From: an uncultured Treponema sp.
Lineage (GTDB): Bacteria; Spirochaetota; Spirochaetia; Treponematales; Treponemataceae
NCBI GenBank assembly: GCA_900317625.1
Contig: ONHK01000006.1
Span: 34,711 to 98,710, forward strand
Direction: 5' to 3'
DNA: 64,000 bases
The translations under genes were made by a program, and so were the position numbers. Below the pieces are notes generated by a model, which saw only the letters and a list, made by a program, of their open reading frames with translations, searched no databases and was not told where the DNA came from. Shown one piece after another: positions 26,134 through 35,620 of this stretch. Positions within the stretch are counted from its first letter, which is position 1; the number at the start of each line of letters is the position of its first letter.

Positions 26134-26814
26134 CTAAAAGTGATAGCGGGCAGAAACACCGGCTTCCATAAAAATTCCATAATCAGAGTCCGCATTTTTT
26201 GTTGAAGTGTACCATTCCGGCAGATAAAGGAATTCCGCATTCAAACCGACAGACCATCCTTCTGTAATTCTAAAAAACACCCCGGACTCAGCCTTTGCCG
26301 CAAATCCTGGGAAATATTTTTTATTCGCACAAGTTTCAAAGGCAAATCCCACAGAAAGTGTAACGGGAAATTCAAAGCGTCCTGCACAAGGCTGAACCAT
26401 CGCGCCAAAAGTAATCGGAACAAAAGTAAACACATTGCTTCCGATTGTAGGATTATAACCAGCCATAAGTTCACCGCCGAGCGCGAGCCATCCGTTCAGG
26501 AATCTGTAGTAGCCAAGCTGCGCTGAACCGCCAACCGTAAGCTGATCCCCAAAATTCAACGGGAAATTTCCCATGATTCCAATTTTAAGAAACTGGTCGC
26601 CATGACCGTTTCTTGCATAATCTTCATTTCGGACTATATTTTCTTCATCATTGTTCTGATTTTCATCAGTATTTTTATTTTCTTCGGACTGTTCATTCTG
26701 GTTTTGCTCAGTCTGTTCATTTGAATCAGAAGTTGAAACATCAGATTCCGATTGCGCAAAAAGCGGAACAGAAAACAGCAGCAATATGCCAAAAAGGGAA
26801 AGAATACGTTTCAT
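26134..26814 (-). CDS. Small outer-membrane beta-barrel protein
   Basis: Start set at 26814 (MKRILSLFG) because GAGG lies just ahead; the ATG at 26826 has none. About 226 residues. After the signal peptide (ends PLFAQ) comes a ~45-residue linker of Glu, Asn, Gln and Asp. Then come about eight predicted membrane strands (FLKIGIMGNFPL, TVGGSAQLGYYRF, ALGGELMAGYNP, FTFVPITFGAMVQP, PVTLSVGFAFETC, SVGLNAEFLYLP), ending in Phe (SARYHF) as barrel proteins do. The architecture resembles the small OmpW-like barrels known in treponemes, by eye only. Divergent from folD. Confidence 0.78.
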   Translation of the reverse strand: MKRILSLFGILLLFSVPLFAQSESDVSTSDSNEQTEQNQNEQSEENKNTDENQNNDEENIVRNEDYARNGHGDQFLKIGIMGNFPLNFGDQLTVGGSAQLGYYRFLNGWLALGGELMAGYNPTIGSNVFTFVPITFGAMVQPCAGRFEFPVTLSVGFAFETCANKKYFPGFAAKAESGVFFRITEGWSVGLNAEFLYLPEWYTSTKNADSDYGIFMEAGVSARYHF

Positions 26815-26909
26815 TTTTCCTCGCATTTTCTATACAAATATAGGCAAAAAGTATACAATTTTTATAGACTTTTTACAATTAAAACACAAAAACTCACGGA
26901 AGGTAACAA

Positions 26910-27773
26910 ATGAGCGCAAAAATTATTGACGGAAAAGAAATCGCTGCACAAGTCCGAAAAGAAGTTGCAGAAAAAGTTGCAGAACTGAAAAAAAACGGAA
27001 TAACTCCATGTCTTGCTGTAATTCTTGTTGGTGAAAATCCCGCCAGCGTTTCTTACGTAACAGGAAAACAAAAGGCGCTTGCAGAAGTCGGAATGGCTGA
27101 CAGAAGTCTGCATCTTCCTGAATCAACAACGGAAGAGGAGCTTTTAAAAATAATCAATGAATTGAACAATGATAAAACTGTGCATGGAATTCTGGTTCAA
27201 TTGCCGCTTCCTAAGCATATAAATGAAGAAAAAGTAATTCTTGCAATCAATCCAAAAAAAGATGTGGATGGATTTCACCCTGAAAATGTGGGAAATCTTG
27301 TTATTGGTAAAAAAAGTTTTTTGCCTTGCACTCCACATGGAATTATTGTTCTTCTGCAGAAAATGAACATTGAAACAAATGGAAAACATGCAGTTGTAAT
27401 CGGACGTTCAAATATTGTTGGAAAACCGGTTGCGCTTCTTCTTGCAAGAAAAGAGACAAACTGTACTGTCACAATCTGCCATACAGGAACAAAAAATATT
27501 GCAGAAATAACAAAGCAGGCTGATATTATCATTGCCGCAGCTGGAAAACCGCATACTTTGACAAAAGACATGGTAAAACCTGGAGCTGTAATCATTGATG
27601 TTGGTGTGAACAGAATTCCTGACGCAACAAAAAAATCCGGTTTCAGGCTAATTGGCGACTGCGATTTTGATGATTTAAAGGAAACCGCAAGTTTTATAAC
27701 TCCAGTTCCTGGCGGAGTTGGTCCGATGACAATCGCGATGCTTATGCAGAATACTCTGGAGGCGGCAGAATAG
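26910..27773 (+). CDS. folD: Methylenetetrahydrofolate dehydrogenase / cyclohydrolase
   Basis: 287 residues, standard length. It converts 5,10-methylene-THF to 10-formyl-THF in two steps, supplying purine synthesis. Motifs: [17 protein letters not shown] (catalytic Lys in the YVxxK region), [38 protein letters not shown] for the nucleotide, [10 protein letters not shown], and [25 protein letters not shown] precedes the ATG. Convergent with folE2 across a shared terminator. Confidence 0.97.
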   Translation: MSAKIIDGKEIAAQVRKEVAEKVAELKKNGITPCLAVILVGENPASVSYVTGKQKALAEVGMADRSLHLPESTTEEELLKIINELNNDKTVHGILVQLPLPKHINEEKVILAINPKKDVDGFHPENVGNLVIGKKSFLPCTPHGIIVLLQKMNIETNGKHAVVIGRSNIVGKPVALLLARKETNCTVTICHTGTKNIAEITKQADIIIAAAGKPHTLTKDMVKPGAVIIDVGVNRIPDATKKSGFRLIGDCDFDDLKETASFITPVPGGVGPMTIAMLMQNTLEAAE

Positions 27774-27783
27774 CACGTTTCAC

Positions 27784-27819
27784 CTCTCAGGCGAAAGCCC
27801 GCAGGGCGACGCTTGAGAG
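27784..27819. terminator. Hairpin between convergent folD and folE2
   Basis: CTCTCAGGCG (27784-27793) pairs with CGCTTGAGAG (27810-27819, one G-T); inside the loop GCCC-GCA-GGGC pairs again. It has no T run, but lies between two converging genes. Confidence 0.55.
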
Positions 27820-27823
27820 TAGT

Positions 27824-28603
27824 CTACTCCTGATATTCTGTGTATGCGTACGCGTCGTGATTGTGGATGCTTTCGGCATTTGTACATTCCACACTGAACC
27901 ATTTGAACGGTTTTTCTATCTTGAAATTCCGCAGAGCAAGATAAACTTCGCGCACAACGTCTTCTACAAACCGGGGATTTTCATAGGCGTGCTCAGTAAC
28001 GTACTTTTCATCCTTGCGCTTTAAAAGCGAATACAACCCATTGGAAGCGCAATTTTCAACCATTTTTATAACGTCTTCAATCCAGAAAAAATCTGAATAA
28101 AGCAATTTTACAACTACAAGCCCACGCTGGTTATGCGCGCCATATTCGCTGATTGCTTTTGAGCATGGACAAACGGTTGTTACAGGAACTTGTATTGAAA
28201 CAAAAAATTGCCGTTCGGTTTCTGAGACAGTTCCTTCGTATTTGCAGGTGTAGCTCATGATTGCAGACTGACCGCTGACCGGCGCTTTTTTTTCCATAAA
28301 GAATGGGAATGTCATTTCGCCATAGGATTTTTGCGCATTAAGATGAACCCGGATTTCCTCCAGCATTTCCAGAAAATGTTTCATCGTAAGATTCTCGTGG
28401 TGCTTGTGAAAAATCTCAATAAACCGGCTCATGTGAGTGCCTTTAAAATGGTGCGGAAGATTTACAAACAAATCCACAACAGCGGTGGTGCTTTGCGTCT
28501 TGTTTTCCTTATCCAAAACAGTAACCGGATATTTTACGCCTTTTACCCCAACCTTCTGCAATGGAACTTCGCGGGTGTCCTCTTCATTCTGTACGTCAAT
28601 CAT
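27824..28603 (-). CDS. folE2: GTP cyclohydrolase FolE2 (type IB)
   Basis: 259 residues. It opens GTP to 7,8-dihydroneopterin triphosphate, the first step of folate (and other pterin or deazapurine) synthesis. The family centre is TTVCPCSKAISEYGAHNQRG, with the metal-binding Cys; VDLFVNLPHHFKGTHMSRF near the N-terminus and SVECTNAESIHNHDAYA at the C-terminus are typical. FolE2 works with several metals and is often the zinc-sparing form. Convergent with folD. Confidence 0.96.
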   Translation of the reverse strand: MIDVQNEEDTREVPLQKVGVKGVKYPVTVLDKENKTQSTTAVVDLFVNLPHHFKGTHMSRFIEIFHKHHENLTMKHFLEMLEEIRVHLNAQKSYGEMTFPFFMEKKAPVSGQSAIMSYTCKYEGTVSETERQFFVSIQVPVTTVCPCSKAISEYGAHNQRGLVVVKLLYSDFFWIEDVIKMVENCASNGLYSLLKRKDEKYVTEHAYENPRFVEDVVREVYLALRNFKIEKPFKWFSVECTNAESIHNHDAYAYTEYQE

Positions 28604-28731
28604 ATTTACATAGTAACAAATATGCAGAAAAAAAGGAATTCGTGAAGAGGCTGATGAAAATTAATAAATTTGCCTTTATGGGTTTTTGATATTATTCTTT
28701 ATATAGATTTTGTTCGGCGGAGGAACTTTGT

Positions 28732-29733
28732 ATGAAAGCAAAAATTGCAGTTTACGACACACGCTCTTATGATAAAAGTGCGCTTTTGAAATCAAACGAA
28801 AATTTTGGATTTGAATTTGATTTTTTTGAATTCAGATTGACGGAAAAAACTGTTTTTTCGGCAAAAGGTTTTGATGCGGTCTGCATTTTTGTAAATGATG
28901 TTGCAGATGAAGCTGTAATCAAGGCTTTGGCAGAAGAAAAAGTTAAGCTAATCGTGCTTAGATGCGCCGGATTCAACAATGTTGATTTAAAAGCTGCCGA
29001 AAAATACGGAGTAAAAGTCCTGCGCGTCCCAGCCTATTCGCCGCACGCAGTTGCCGAGCACGCGCTTTCACTTCTTCTTTCGCTTACACGCCACATTCCT
29101 CAGGCTTATGTGCGCACAAAAACCGCAAATTTCAACCTTGAAGGTTTAACAGGCCGAGAACTTTATGGGCTTACAGCAGGAATTTACGGAACCGGAAAAA
29201 TCGGACGCATTATGGCGGAACTTCTCTCTGGATTTGGAATGAAAATCATTTTGTGCGATCCGTTCCCGAATAATCAATGGGCAGACGAAAAAGGATTCAA
29301 ATACGTTGACACGCAAACAATCTTCAAGGAAAGCGATGTTCTTAGCCTGCACTGCCCTCTTACAGACGAAACTTACCACATTGTGAACCACGACAATCTA
29401 AAATCAATGAAAAATGACGCAGTAATCATCAATACTGGACGAGGAGCTTTGATTGACACAAAAGCGTTGGTTCATTCTTTAAAGCACAAATATATTGGAG
29501 GCGCGGCACTGGACGTTTACGAGGAGGAAAGCGCATTTTTCTTTAAAGACTGCTCTGGCGAAGTTATAACCGATGATGTTCTTGCACGGCTTTTAACGTT
29601 CCCGAACGTAATCATAACTGGACACCAGGCGTTCCTTACAACAACAGCACTTTCAAACATTGCCGATGTAACACTTGGAAACGTAAAGGCTTTCATGGAA
29701 GGTGCGGAACTCGCAAACGAAGTGAAGATGTAA
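28732..29733 (+). CDS. ldhA: D-lactate dehydrogenase (D-2-hydroxyacid dehydrogenase)
   Basis: 333 residues. It reduces pyruvate to D-lactate with NADH, a fermentation end step. Key parts: RCAGFNNVDL (substrate Arg region), AVAEHALSLLLSLTRH, the Rossmann loop GIYGTGKIGRIMAELL, NTGRGALIDTKAL, ALDVYEEES with the catalytic Glu, and GHQAFLTTTAL with the catalytic His. The long final insert and length fit the LdhA group rather than glycerate dehydrogenases, though substrate choice is inferred. GGAGGA precedes the ATG. A family B element starts 8 bases behind the stop. Confidence 0.93.
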   Translation: MKAKIAVYDTRSYDKSALLKSNENFGFEFDFFEFRLTEKTVFSAKGFDAVCIFVNDVADEAVIKALAEEKVKLIVLRCAGFNNVDLKAAEKYGVKVLRVPAYSPHAVAEHALSLLLSLTRHIPQAYVRTKTANFNLEGLTGRELYGLTAGIYGTGKIGRIMAELLSGFGMKIILCDPFPNNQWADEKGFKYVDTQTIFKESDVLSLHCPLTDETYHIVNHDNLKSMKNDAVIINTGRGALIDTKALVHSLKHKYIGGAALDVYEEESAFFFKDCSGEVITDDVLARLLTFPNVIITGHQAFLTTTALSNIADVTLGNVKAFMEGAELANEVKM

Positions 29734-29740
29734 TGTAAGG

Positions 29741-29918
29741 TTGAGTTTATAATATGATAAAAGCGCAGGCGAATTTTTAATTTGTGAAGATTTTGTGCGA
29801 TTGAACCAATTAAAGTGCGCAGCACCCAAAGAAATACAAGCGAAGCGCGAGCACAACCATCTGGAGCAAATTGAAAATCCGCCGTGAGCGTTTTTTCACA
29901 TTCTTTATAAAAACTCAA
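29741..29918 (-). repeat. Family B palindromic element, copy 3 (inverted)
   Basis: Terminal inverted repeats TTGAGTTT (29741-29748) and AAACTCAA (29911-29918). Read on the minus strand it aligns to the copies at 38912 and 43335, sharing words such as CAATTTGCTCCAGAT and TCTTCACAAATT. Inner stem TTGTGC/GCACAA is kept. It fills the gap between ldhA and miaB. Confidence 0.85.
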
Positions 29919-29956
29919 CATTAAAACTACGTATACCATAATTCAGATTTTTTCTA

Positions 29957-29962
29957 TATAAT
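29957..29962 (+). promoter_or_regulatory. -10 box of miaB
   Basis: TATAAT 10 bases ahead of the miaB ATG; no clear -35 and no ribosome binding site, so a leaderless message is suggested. Confidence 0.5.
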
Positions 29963-29972
29963 TCTATATCTT

Positions 29973-31361
29973 ATGAAGTATTATTTTGAAACTTATGGAT
30001 GCCAGATGAATCTTGCGGAATCTGCGGCTGTTGAACAGCTTCTTATTGCACGTGGCTGGGAAAAATCAGAAGACGCAGAAACTGCGGATATGGCAATAAT
30101 AAATACTTGCTCAGTCCGCGCCAGTGCCGAAAACAGAATTTTCGGGCGGCTAGGATATTTTACCGGCCTAAAGGCTGTTCGAAATAAAAACGAATTCGCA
30201 AAATATAAATCTTTTGAAAAAGCAACAAAACTTGTAGAGGAGCATCCTGTTCCTATCACAGTTGTTGTAATGGGTTGCATGGCGGAACGACTTTTGGATT
30301 CGCTTCAAAAAGAATGGCCGGTGATTGATTATGTTGTTGGAACTTACGCAAAACATCATTTTGGGGACATAATAACTGCTGTTGAAGAAAAAAAAGAGCA
30401 CATCCAGATTGATGACACAGAAAAATACAAATTCGCTTCCGTTTCTTATGAACAAGGTGCAAAATCAACTTTTGTTCCGATTATGCACGGTTGCAACAAT
30501 TTCTGCACGTACTGCATAGTTCCTTATGTCCGCGGACGAGAAATAAGCCGCCCGGTTGAAGAAATCCTTCACGAACTTGACATCCTTACAAAATACAAAG
30601 TTCTTGATATTACGCTCCTTGGGCAAAATGTAAACAGCTACAAATCAACTTACCAAGGAAAAGAGATAAATTTTTCTTCTCTTCTTCAGATTATTGTTGA
30701 CCATTTAAAAGAAATAAATTCAACAATCGGTTGGGTGAGATTTCTTTCAAGCAATCCAAAAGATTTTTCGGATGAGCTGATTGACGTTATCGCAAAAAAC
30801 GAACTTATCTGTCATCACATTGCGCTTCCAGTTCAGCACGGTTCTTCTTCAGTTTTAAAAAAGATGAACCGTCAATATTCGCGGGAGCAATATCTTGACC
30901 TTGTAAAACGGATAAAGGCAAAAATCCCGGATGTTTCGCTTACAACAGACATTATGATGGGATTTCCAACTGAGACAGAGGAAGACGTTGAATTAACGCT
31001 CGACCTTATGAATCAGGTTCGCTTTGAATCAGCCTGCATGTATTACTATAATCCACGAGAAGGAACGCCTGCCGCAAAATGGGAACAGATTCCAGAAAAT
31101 ATACGCAAGGAACGGCTTCAACGCGTAATTGACCTTCAGATGATTCACACGGATGAGCAGATGAAAAAGCGCGTGGGGCAAACCGCAAAAGTTCTTGTAG
31201 AAGGAATAAGCCGCGACAACAAAAATGAACTTTTAGGCAAAACCGCCCAGGATGAAAAAGTAAGCTTTCCGGCAGACAAATCTTTGATAGGAACATTTAT
31301 CTATGTTAAAATAACTGCGTTGAATGGTCATACATTCAAGGGAGAAATAATAGAGCGTTAA
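29973..31361 (+). CDS. miaB: tRNA-2-methylthio-N6-dimethylallyladenosine synthase
   Basis: 462 residues. This radical-SAM methylthiotransferase adds the methylthio group to i6A37 of tRNAs. The N-terminal UPF0004 domain has ETYGCQMN, INTCSVR and VVMGCMAER, the three Cys of the auxiliary cluster. The radical-SAM loop is GCNNFCTYCIVPYVRGRE. DITLLGQNVNSY and TDIMMGFPTET follow, and a C-terminal TRAM domain (about 395-460: VGQTAKVLVEG). No ribosome binding site is visible before the ATG. A small membrane protein gene follows after 103 bases. Confidence 0.97.
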   Translation: MKYYFETYGCQMNLAESAAVEQLLIARGWEKSEDAETADMAIINTCSVRASAENRIFGRLGYFTGLKAVRNKNEFAKYKSFEKATKLVEEHPVPITVVVMGCMAERLLDSLQKEWPVIDYVVGTYAKHHFGDIITAVEEKKEHIQIDDTEKYKFASVSYEQGAKSTFVPIMHGCNNFCTYCIVPYVRGREISRPVEEILHELDILTKYKVLDITLLGQNVNSYKSTYQGKEINFSSLLQIIVDHLKEINSTIGWVRFLSSNPKDFSDELIDVIAKNELICHHIALPVQHGSSSVLKKMNRQYSREQYLDLVKRIKAKIPDVSLTTDIMMGFPTETEEDVELTLDLMNQVRFESACMYYYNPREGTPAAKWEQIPENIRKERLQRVIDLQMIHTDEQMKKRVGQTAKVLVEGISRDNKNELLGKTAQDEKVSFPADKSLIGTFIYVKITALNGHTFKGEIIER

Positions 31362-31464
31362 ACACACAGGCGAGTTTATGAAATAAAATCGTAAGCAACC
31401 GCAGGTTACGACACATACTTTTAAAGGAGAAAAACTCCCATAATATTATTTTTTGGAGAAGATT

Positions 31465-31815
31465 ATGATAGCAAATTTGATTTCAATTATTATCGGAATT
31501 GTTTTTATCGCATTTTTTGCAGGATTCAACCTTGACAACAAATGCGACGTAAGTCTTGTTTTTTATACTTTTAAGAATATTCCGGTTTTTTTCACAATTT
31601 TAGTTTCATTTGCAATCGGAATGCTTTGCTCGTTGCCGTTTGCGCTTATCCACAGAAATAAAAAGGCAAAAAAGATAAAAGAGCCAAAAGAAAAAAAAGT
31701 TTCTGCAAAAAATGATTCTAAGAATAATTCTTCGGAAAAGAACGACAAACCGGAATCAGAACAAAAAGAAGAAGCAAAAACGGAAAATTCTGCAAGCAGC
31801 ACAGGAATCAACTGA
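31465..31815 (+). CDS. Small membrane protein, LapA-domain-like
   Basis: I use the ATG at 31465 with GGAG six bases ahead; a TTG at 31453 in the same frame lies inside that site. About 116 residues: two transmembrane helices (SIIIGIVFIAFFAGFNL and FFTILVSFAIGMLCSLPFAL) joined by NNKCDVSLVFYTFKNIPV, then a charged cytoplasmic tail of Lys, Glu and Asn. This is the layout of the DUF1049/LapA family linked to envelope assembly; function here is unknown. Its stop overlaps the next start (TGATG). Confidence 0.72.
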   Translation: MIANLISIIIGIVFIAFFAGFNLDNKCDVSLVFYTFKNIPVFFTILVSFAIGMLCSLPFALIHRNKKAKKIKEPKEKKVSAKNDSKNNSSEKNDKPESEQKEEAKTENSASSTGIN

Positions 31816-32843
31816 TGAAAAAACTTCTTTTAAAACTTGCCTTTCTTGCTTTTTGCACAACCGCATTTTCAGAAGAACTTTCCGCAAAAAAAATCGCGGA
31901 TAACGCAGTAAAAAAAGATTCTCCACAGGAAGCCGTTCAGTATGTTGCGGCGGAAGCTGAAAAAATAACAGTTCCGGCAGAAAAACGTGCGGCATACGCT
32001 TTCTTAGGTTCATTGCAGGAAGCAACCGCAGATTTTGATGCGGCTCAAAAATCTTTTGCAAAAGCCGCAGGAATTGCAGCCGGAAACGCAGAAGGAATGC
32101 CAAAAAAATCCAGCGAGAGACTTGTTCTTGATGCAATCCGGTGCGCATTAAGCGGTGGAAACTGGGAATCCGCAGAAAATTATCTTAACTCAGCCGTGCG
32201 GAATTCAAAAAGCACAGAAATTCAGGCAACAATAAAACTATATGAACAATGGGCAATTTTATGCAAAGCTCAAGATGATTCAGATTTAAAAGAACCTTGC
32301 GAAATGCTGAAAACCTATGCGAACCTTGAATCAATGAAATCCGTAAAACCGTCAGTTCTTCTTACTTTGTGGTACATAACGGCAGAATCTTCATACGCGG
32401 ATTTACTGAACAAAGAATTTCCTTCTTCAATGGAAACTGGAATTGTGAACGGAAAAATACAGATTTATCCGGCTCCATTCTGGTATTTTCTTCCACGAAA
32501 AACTGTTGCAACGCCAAAAATTTCTTCAGAAAAAGAAATATCTTCCGCAAAAACTGAAGTACAAGAAGCCACGGCAGAAACTTCAAATGCAGAAACTACA
32601 GAAAAAAAATCCTCTTCCACAGAATCAAAAGCAAAACATCAGCAGCTTGGACTTTTCCGAGACAAAACGAATGCCCAAAACTTTGCCGACAAAGTCACTT
32701 CAAAAGGATTCAAAGCATACATCCAAAAAGAAACAAAACCCAGCGGAACAATCTATTTTCTTGTGATTGTAGATGAAAACGCTGAAGGCACAATGGGAAT
32801 CAAGCTAAAAAACGCCGGATTTGAATGCTATCCAGTTTTCTGA
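31815..32843 (+). CDS. Periplasmic SPOR-domain protein with helical repeats
   Basis: 342 residues with a signal peptide (MKKLLLKLAFLAFCTTAFS). Residues 25-200 are alpha-helical with TPR-like spacing (ADFDAAQKSFAKAAG, GNWESAENYLNSAV). A Thr/Ser/Glu linker follows, and a C-terminal SPOR domain (about residues 270-342: HQQLGLFRDKTNAQNFADKV to YFLVIVD). It probably binds peptidoglycan. Translation is coupled to the LapA-like gene by a one-base overlap. Confidence 0.85.
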   Translation: MKKLLLKLAFLAFCTTAFSEELSAKKIADNAVKKDSPQEAVQYVAAEAEKITVPAEKRAAYAFLGSLQEATADFDAAQKSFAKAAGIAAGNAEGMPKKSSERLVLDAIRCALSGGNWESAENYLNSAVRNSKSTEIQATIKLYEQWAILCKAQDDSDLKEPCEMLKTYANLESMKSVKPSVLLTLWYITAESSYADLLNKEFPSSMETGIVNGKIQIYPAPFWYFLPRKTVATPKISSEKEISSAKTEVQEATAETSNAETTEKKSSSTESKAKHQQLGLFRDKTNAQNFADKVTSKGFKAYIQKETKPSGTIYFLVIVDENAEGTMGIKLKNAGFECYPVF

Positions 32844-32915
32844 TTCGCCCGTTTTCCTCCCTCACCTTCACGCACACACGCAAAAAATCCTTTCATATTT
32901 TCCATCTAAACAAAA

Positions 32916-32949
32916 AAACTCCCGCAAAAAACTTAGCTCGCGGGAGTTT
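32916..32949. terminator. Bidirectional terminator between the SPOR gene and gpmI
   Basis: AAACTCCCGC (32916-32925) pairs with GCGGGAGTTT (32940-32949). On the minus strand the stem runs into seven T, which suits gpmI; on the plus strand into TTTCTGTT. Confidence 0.82.
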
Positions 32950-33004
32950 CTGTTAATAATCAATCAACATTTTACACAAACAAAAGTTCGCGCAAATACC
33001 AAAA

Positions 33005-34666
33005 CTACTTCAAATTGATAAGCGACTTGTCATAGTCCGTTGGAGGCACAAAACCCATAAGATTCATCAATGTTGCAGGCCAAGAAGAAATTCCAAGCCC
33101 ATCGTTCAGTTTTGTGTTGTCGTACTCGCCTTTATATTCAGGGTCATAGATAATTCCTGGAACAGGATTTAAAGAATGAGAAGTTTTCGCTTTTGGCTCA
33201 CCGTTTTTGTCCAATTTTACAGAACCATCTTTTGCGTGCTCATACATATCATCGCTGTTTCCATGGTCAGCTGTAAGGCACAAAATTCCTCCTGCCTCAT
33301 CAATCGCAGCCTTAAGACGACCAAGCTGCAAATCCATTCCTTCCATTGAGCAGACAACCGCATTGAAAACACCAGTATGTCCAACCATATCACCGTTCGG
33401 ATAGTTCAAGCGGATGTGATCATATTTTCCAGACTTGATTGCCTCAATAACTTTATCAGTGATTTCAGCACATTTCATCCATGGACGCTGTTCAAAAGGA
33501 ACAACATCAGAAGGAATTTCAACGTAATCCTCAAGTTTTTCGTCAAATTTTCCCTGACGGTTTCCATTAAAGAAGTAAGTCACATGACCATATTTCTGAG
33601 TCTCAGAAATCGCCATAAGATGCACGCCAGACTTTGTAAGATATTCGCCCATTGTGCGGTCAATGCTCGGCGGATTCACAAGATACTGATGCGGAATATG
33701 CGCATCACCATCGTATTCCATCATACCAGCATATTCGCACGCCGGAACACGCTTTCTGTCAAAATGATTAAATTCGCTGCCAGCCTCAAAAGCATTTGTA
33801 ATTTCAAGGGCACGGTCACCGCGGAAGTTATACAAAATAACAGAATCACCATCTTCAATAGTTCCAACAGGCTTTCCATTTTCTGCAATTACAAATTCGT
33901 GCATATCCTGATCCAAAAGACCAGCCTGCTCCTCACGGTAAGTTTCAATCGCCTTTGTGGCAGATTCAAACTGACGACCTTCTCCAAGAACATGCGCATA
34001 CCAACCGCGCTGAACCATCGGCCAGTCAGCATTGTAACGATCCATTGTAATAAACATACGTCCGCCGCCAGAAGCAATTCTATAATCAGAATCCTTGAAC
34101 GAAGCAAGATATTCCTCAAGCGGAGTAACAAAAGTCAGCGCAGAAGTAGGATCAACATCACGACCATCAAGCAACGCATGAACACGGATTTTTTTGATTC
34201 CTTCCTTATTAGCCTCGGCAACCATTGCCTTAAGATGATCAATATGACCATGAACATTTCCATTAGAAACAAGACCGATAAAATGAAGCGTAGAATCCTT
34301 GTCCTTTACATTTTTAATCAGCTTTTTCCAGGTTTCACCCTGATACATCAGTCCAGACTTAATAGATTCACCAACAAGTTTCGCACCCTGGGCAAAAACA
34401 CGACCGCAACCAATCGCATTGTGACCAACTTCGCTGTTTCCCATATCATCATCGCTCGGAAGTCCAACAGCAGTTCCATGAGCCTTAAGTTTTGTGTGCG
34501 GACAATTAGCTGTGAACCAGTCCAAATACTTCATTTTAGAAGCCTTTACCGCATCGCCTTCAACATATTTTCCGTATCCAACGCCATCCATAATAACCAG
34601 AACAACCGGACCACGACGACCTTTCCAATTTGGATTTTTCTGCAAAGCATGCATTGTATCTGCCAT
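33005..34666 (-). CDS. gpmI: Phosphoglycerate mutase, 2,3-bisphosphoglycerate-independent
   Basis: 553 residues. It interconverts 3- and 2-phosphoglycerate in glycolysis, using two manganese ions. The metal site and nucleophile Ser are visible: VLVIMDGVGYGKYVEGDAV and PSDDDMGNSEVGHNAIGCGR. RVHALLDGRDVDPTSA, NYPNGDMVGHTGVF and CLTADHGNSDDMYE follow. It is a little longer than the usual ~510. AAGGAG precedes the ATG. The complementary strand is open over nearly the whole gene, but this is a shadow frame. Confidence 0.96.
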   Translation of the reverse strand: MADTMHALQKNPNWKGRRGPVVLVIMDGVGYGKYVEGDAVKASKMKYLDWFTANCPHTKLKAHGTAVGLPSDDDMGNSEVGHNAIGCGRVFAQGAKLVGESIKSGLMYQGETWKKLIKNVKDKDSTLHFIGLVSNGNVHGHIDHLKAMVAEANKEGIKKIRVHALLDGRDVDPTSALTFVTPLEEYLASFKDSDYRIASGGGRMFITMDRYNADWPMVQRGWYAHVLGEGRQFESATKAIETYREEQAGLLDQDMHEFVIAENGKPVGTIEDGDSVILYNFRGDRALEITNAFEAGSEFNHFDRKRVPACEYAGMMEYDGDAHIPHQYLVNPPSIDRTMGEYLTKSGVHLMAISETQKYGHVTYFFNGNRQGKFDEKLEDYVEIPSDVVPFEQRPWMKCAEITDKVIEAIKSGKYDHIRLNYPNGDMVGHTGVFNAVVCSMEGMDLQLGRLKAAIDEAGGILCLTADHGNSDDMYEHAKDGSVKLDKNGEPKAKTSHSLNPVPGIIYDPEYKGEYDNTKLNDGLGISSWPATLMNLMGFVPPTDYDKSLINLK

Positions 34667-34699
34667 TTATAACTCCTTAAGTTTATATGGGCGTTTCCT

Positions 34700-34820
34700 T
34701 CACTCGCTTCATTACATTCCGCTCGTTCAGACCGGGTGTTCCACCATTCCGCTACGCTCAGCCCCTCGCTACCGCTCGGTGGCCGCCTACGGCGTGGTTC
34801 CATACCCTAACGCATTTTTT
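34700..34820. repeat. Family C GC-rich hairpin element, copy 2
   Basis: This lies in the 465-base gpmI-Nudix gap (34667-35131). CCACC (34741-34745) pairs with GGTGG (34778-34782), and GCCG-CCTA-CGGC (34782-34793) forms the next hairpin. Framework words match copy 1 at 17676-17790. Between it and family A (34821-34923) I see only AT-rich sequence. Confidence 0.5.
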
Positions 34821-34923
34821 TCACCCTAATTTTATCAATTTTGCACTCTTTACACAATTCTGTTTTAAGCCACAAATTTATCATTTGGCTCGGCAAAAAA
34901 AATTAATTTATTTTTGAACCAAC

Positions 34924-35096
34924 AAATTGAACAAGCGCGAAGGAAAAAGGCAAGTTTGGCGTCCTTGAAGTGCTTTTTGCCGTATGGCATAAAAGAATTG
35001 TCGAGCATTTTCTGAAAGAAAAGCGCAGATAATTCTTCCTAAAAAACACTTCACCATAGCCAATACTTGACTTTTGACTGGAAGCTTGTTCAATTT
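34924..35096 (+). repeat. Family A nested-hairpin element, copy 2 (173 bp)
   Basis: It aligns end to end with copy 1 (17824-17996) with about nine substitutions and no gap. The closing stem is AAATTGAACAAGC/GCTTGTTCAATTT: both arms changed together relative to copy 1 (T-A to C-G). In P4, position 35030 is T, giving a G-U pair on the plus strand. It lies 35 bases behind the Nudix gene stop. Confidence 0.85.
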
Positions 35097-35131
35097 ATTT
35101 TCAGAATTTATAAAAAAACTTGATATTTTGA

Positions 35132-35617
35132 TTATCCTATCTCAAGTTTTTTGCCGTTCAATATTGCACTTAACAGAATTCCTTTTTCATAGACCAGTTT
35201 CAGCGAAAAAAACGGAACGCTAAGTTCAAGCAGTTTCAGAAAAATCTCGTCGCCTTTCCAGTGCGGCAAATCGTTCATTCTAGATTTTTCAACCCACTCA
35301 AGTTCACCTTCATCACATTCTATAAGTTCACCAGAAAAATTGTCCGACCAGAAAATATGCATATATTCAGTAAAATTTTCATCGCTTACAAAAGTAACTA
35401 TTCCGCGGTATTCCATTTCATTCAGCGTAAGACCGGTTTCTTCCTTAACTTCACGCAAAATACATTCTTCAGGGCTTTCCGTTTCTTCAAATTTTCCGCC
35501 AATTCCAATCCATTTGTCGTGATTGTAGTCGTTCTGTTTTTTTGTGCGGTGAAGCATCAGATATTTTGAATCTTTTTCAATATAAACCAGAGTTGTATTC
35601 TGCATTGATTTGTTCAT
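35132..35617 (-). CDS. Nudix hydrolase (MutT-like)
   Basis: 161 residues. The Nudix box is complete: GGKFEETE at the start, then REVKEETGL (G-X5-E-X7-REUXEEXGU). Substrates of such short MutT-like enzymes include oxidised nucleoside triphosphates; the true one cannot be told. The gene starts three bases behind the ABC ATPase stop and may be the last gene of that operon. A second in-frame ATG (35605) is possible. Confidence 0.9.
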   Translation of the reverse strand: MNKSMQNTTLVYIEKDSKYLMLHRTKKQNDYNHDKWIGIGGKFEETESPEECILREVKEETGLTLNEMEYRGIVTFVSDENFTEYMHIFWSDNFSGELIECDEGELEWVEKSRMNDLPHWKGDEIFLKLLELSVPFFSLKLVYEKGILLSAILNGKKLEIG

Positions 35618-35620
35618 AAA

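Noticed and set aside
33377..34672. A 431-codon open frame on the plus strand across gpmI
   Set aside because: It is the antisense of a clearly recognisable gpmI, has no ribosome binding site, and its translation is low-complexity shadow sequence.
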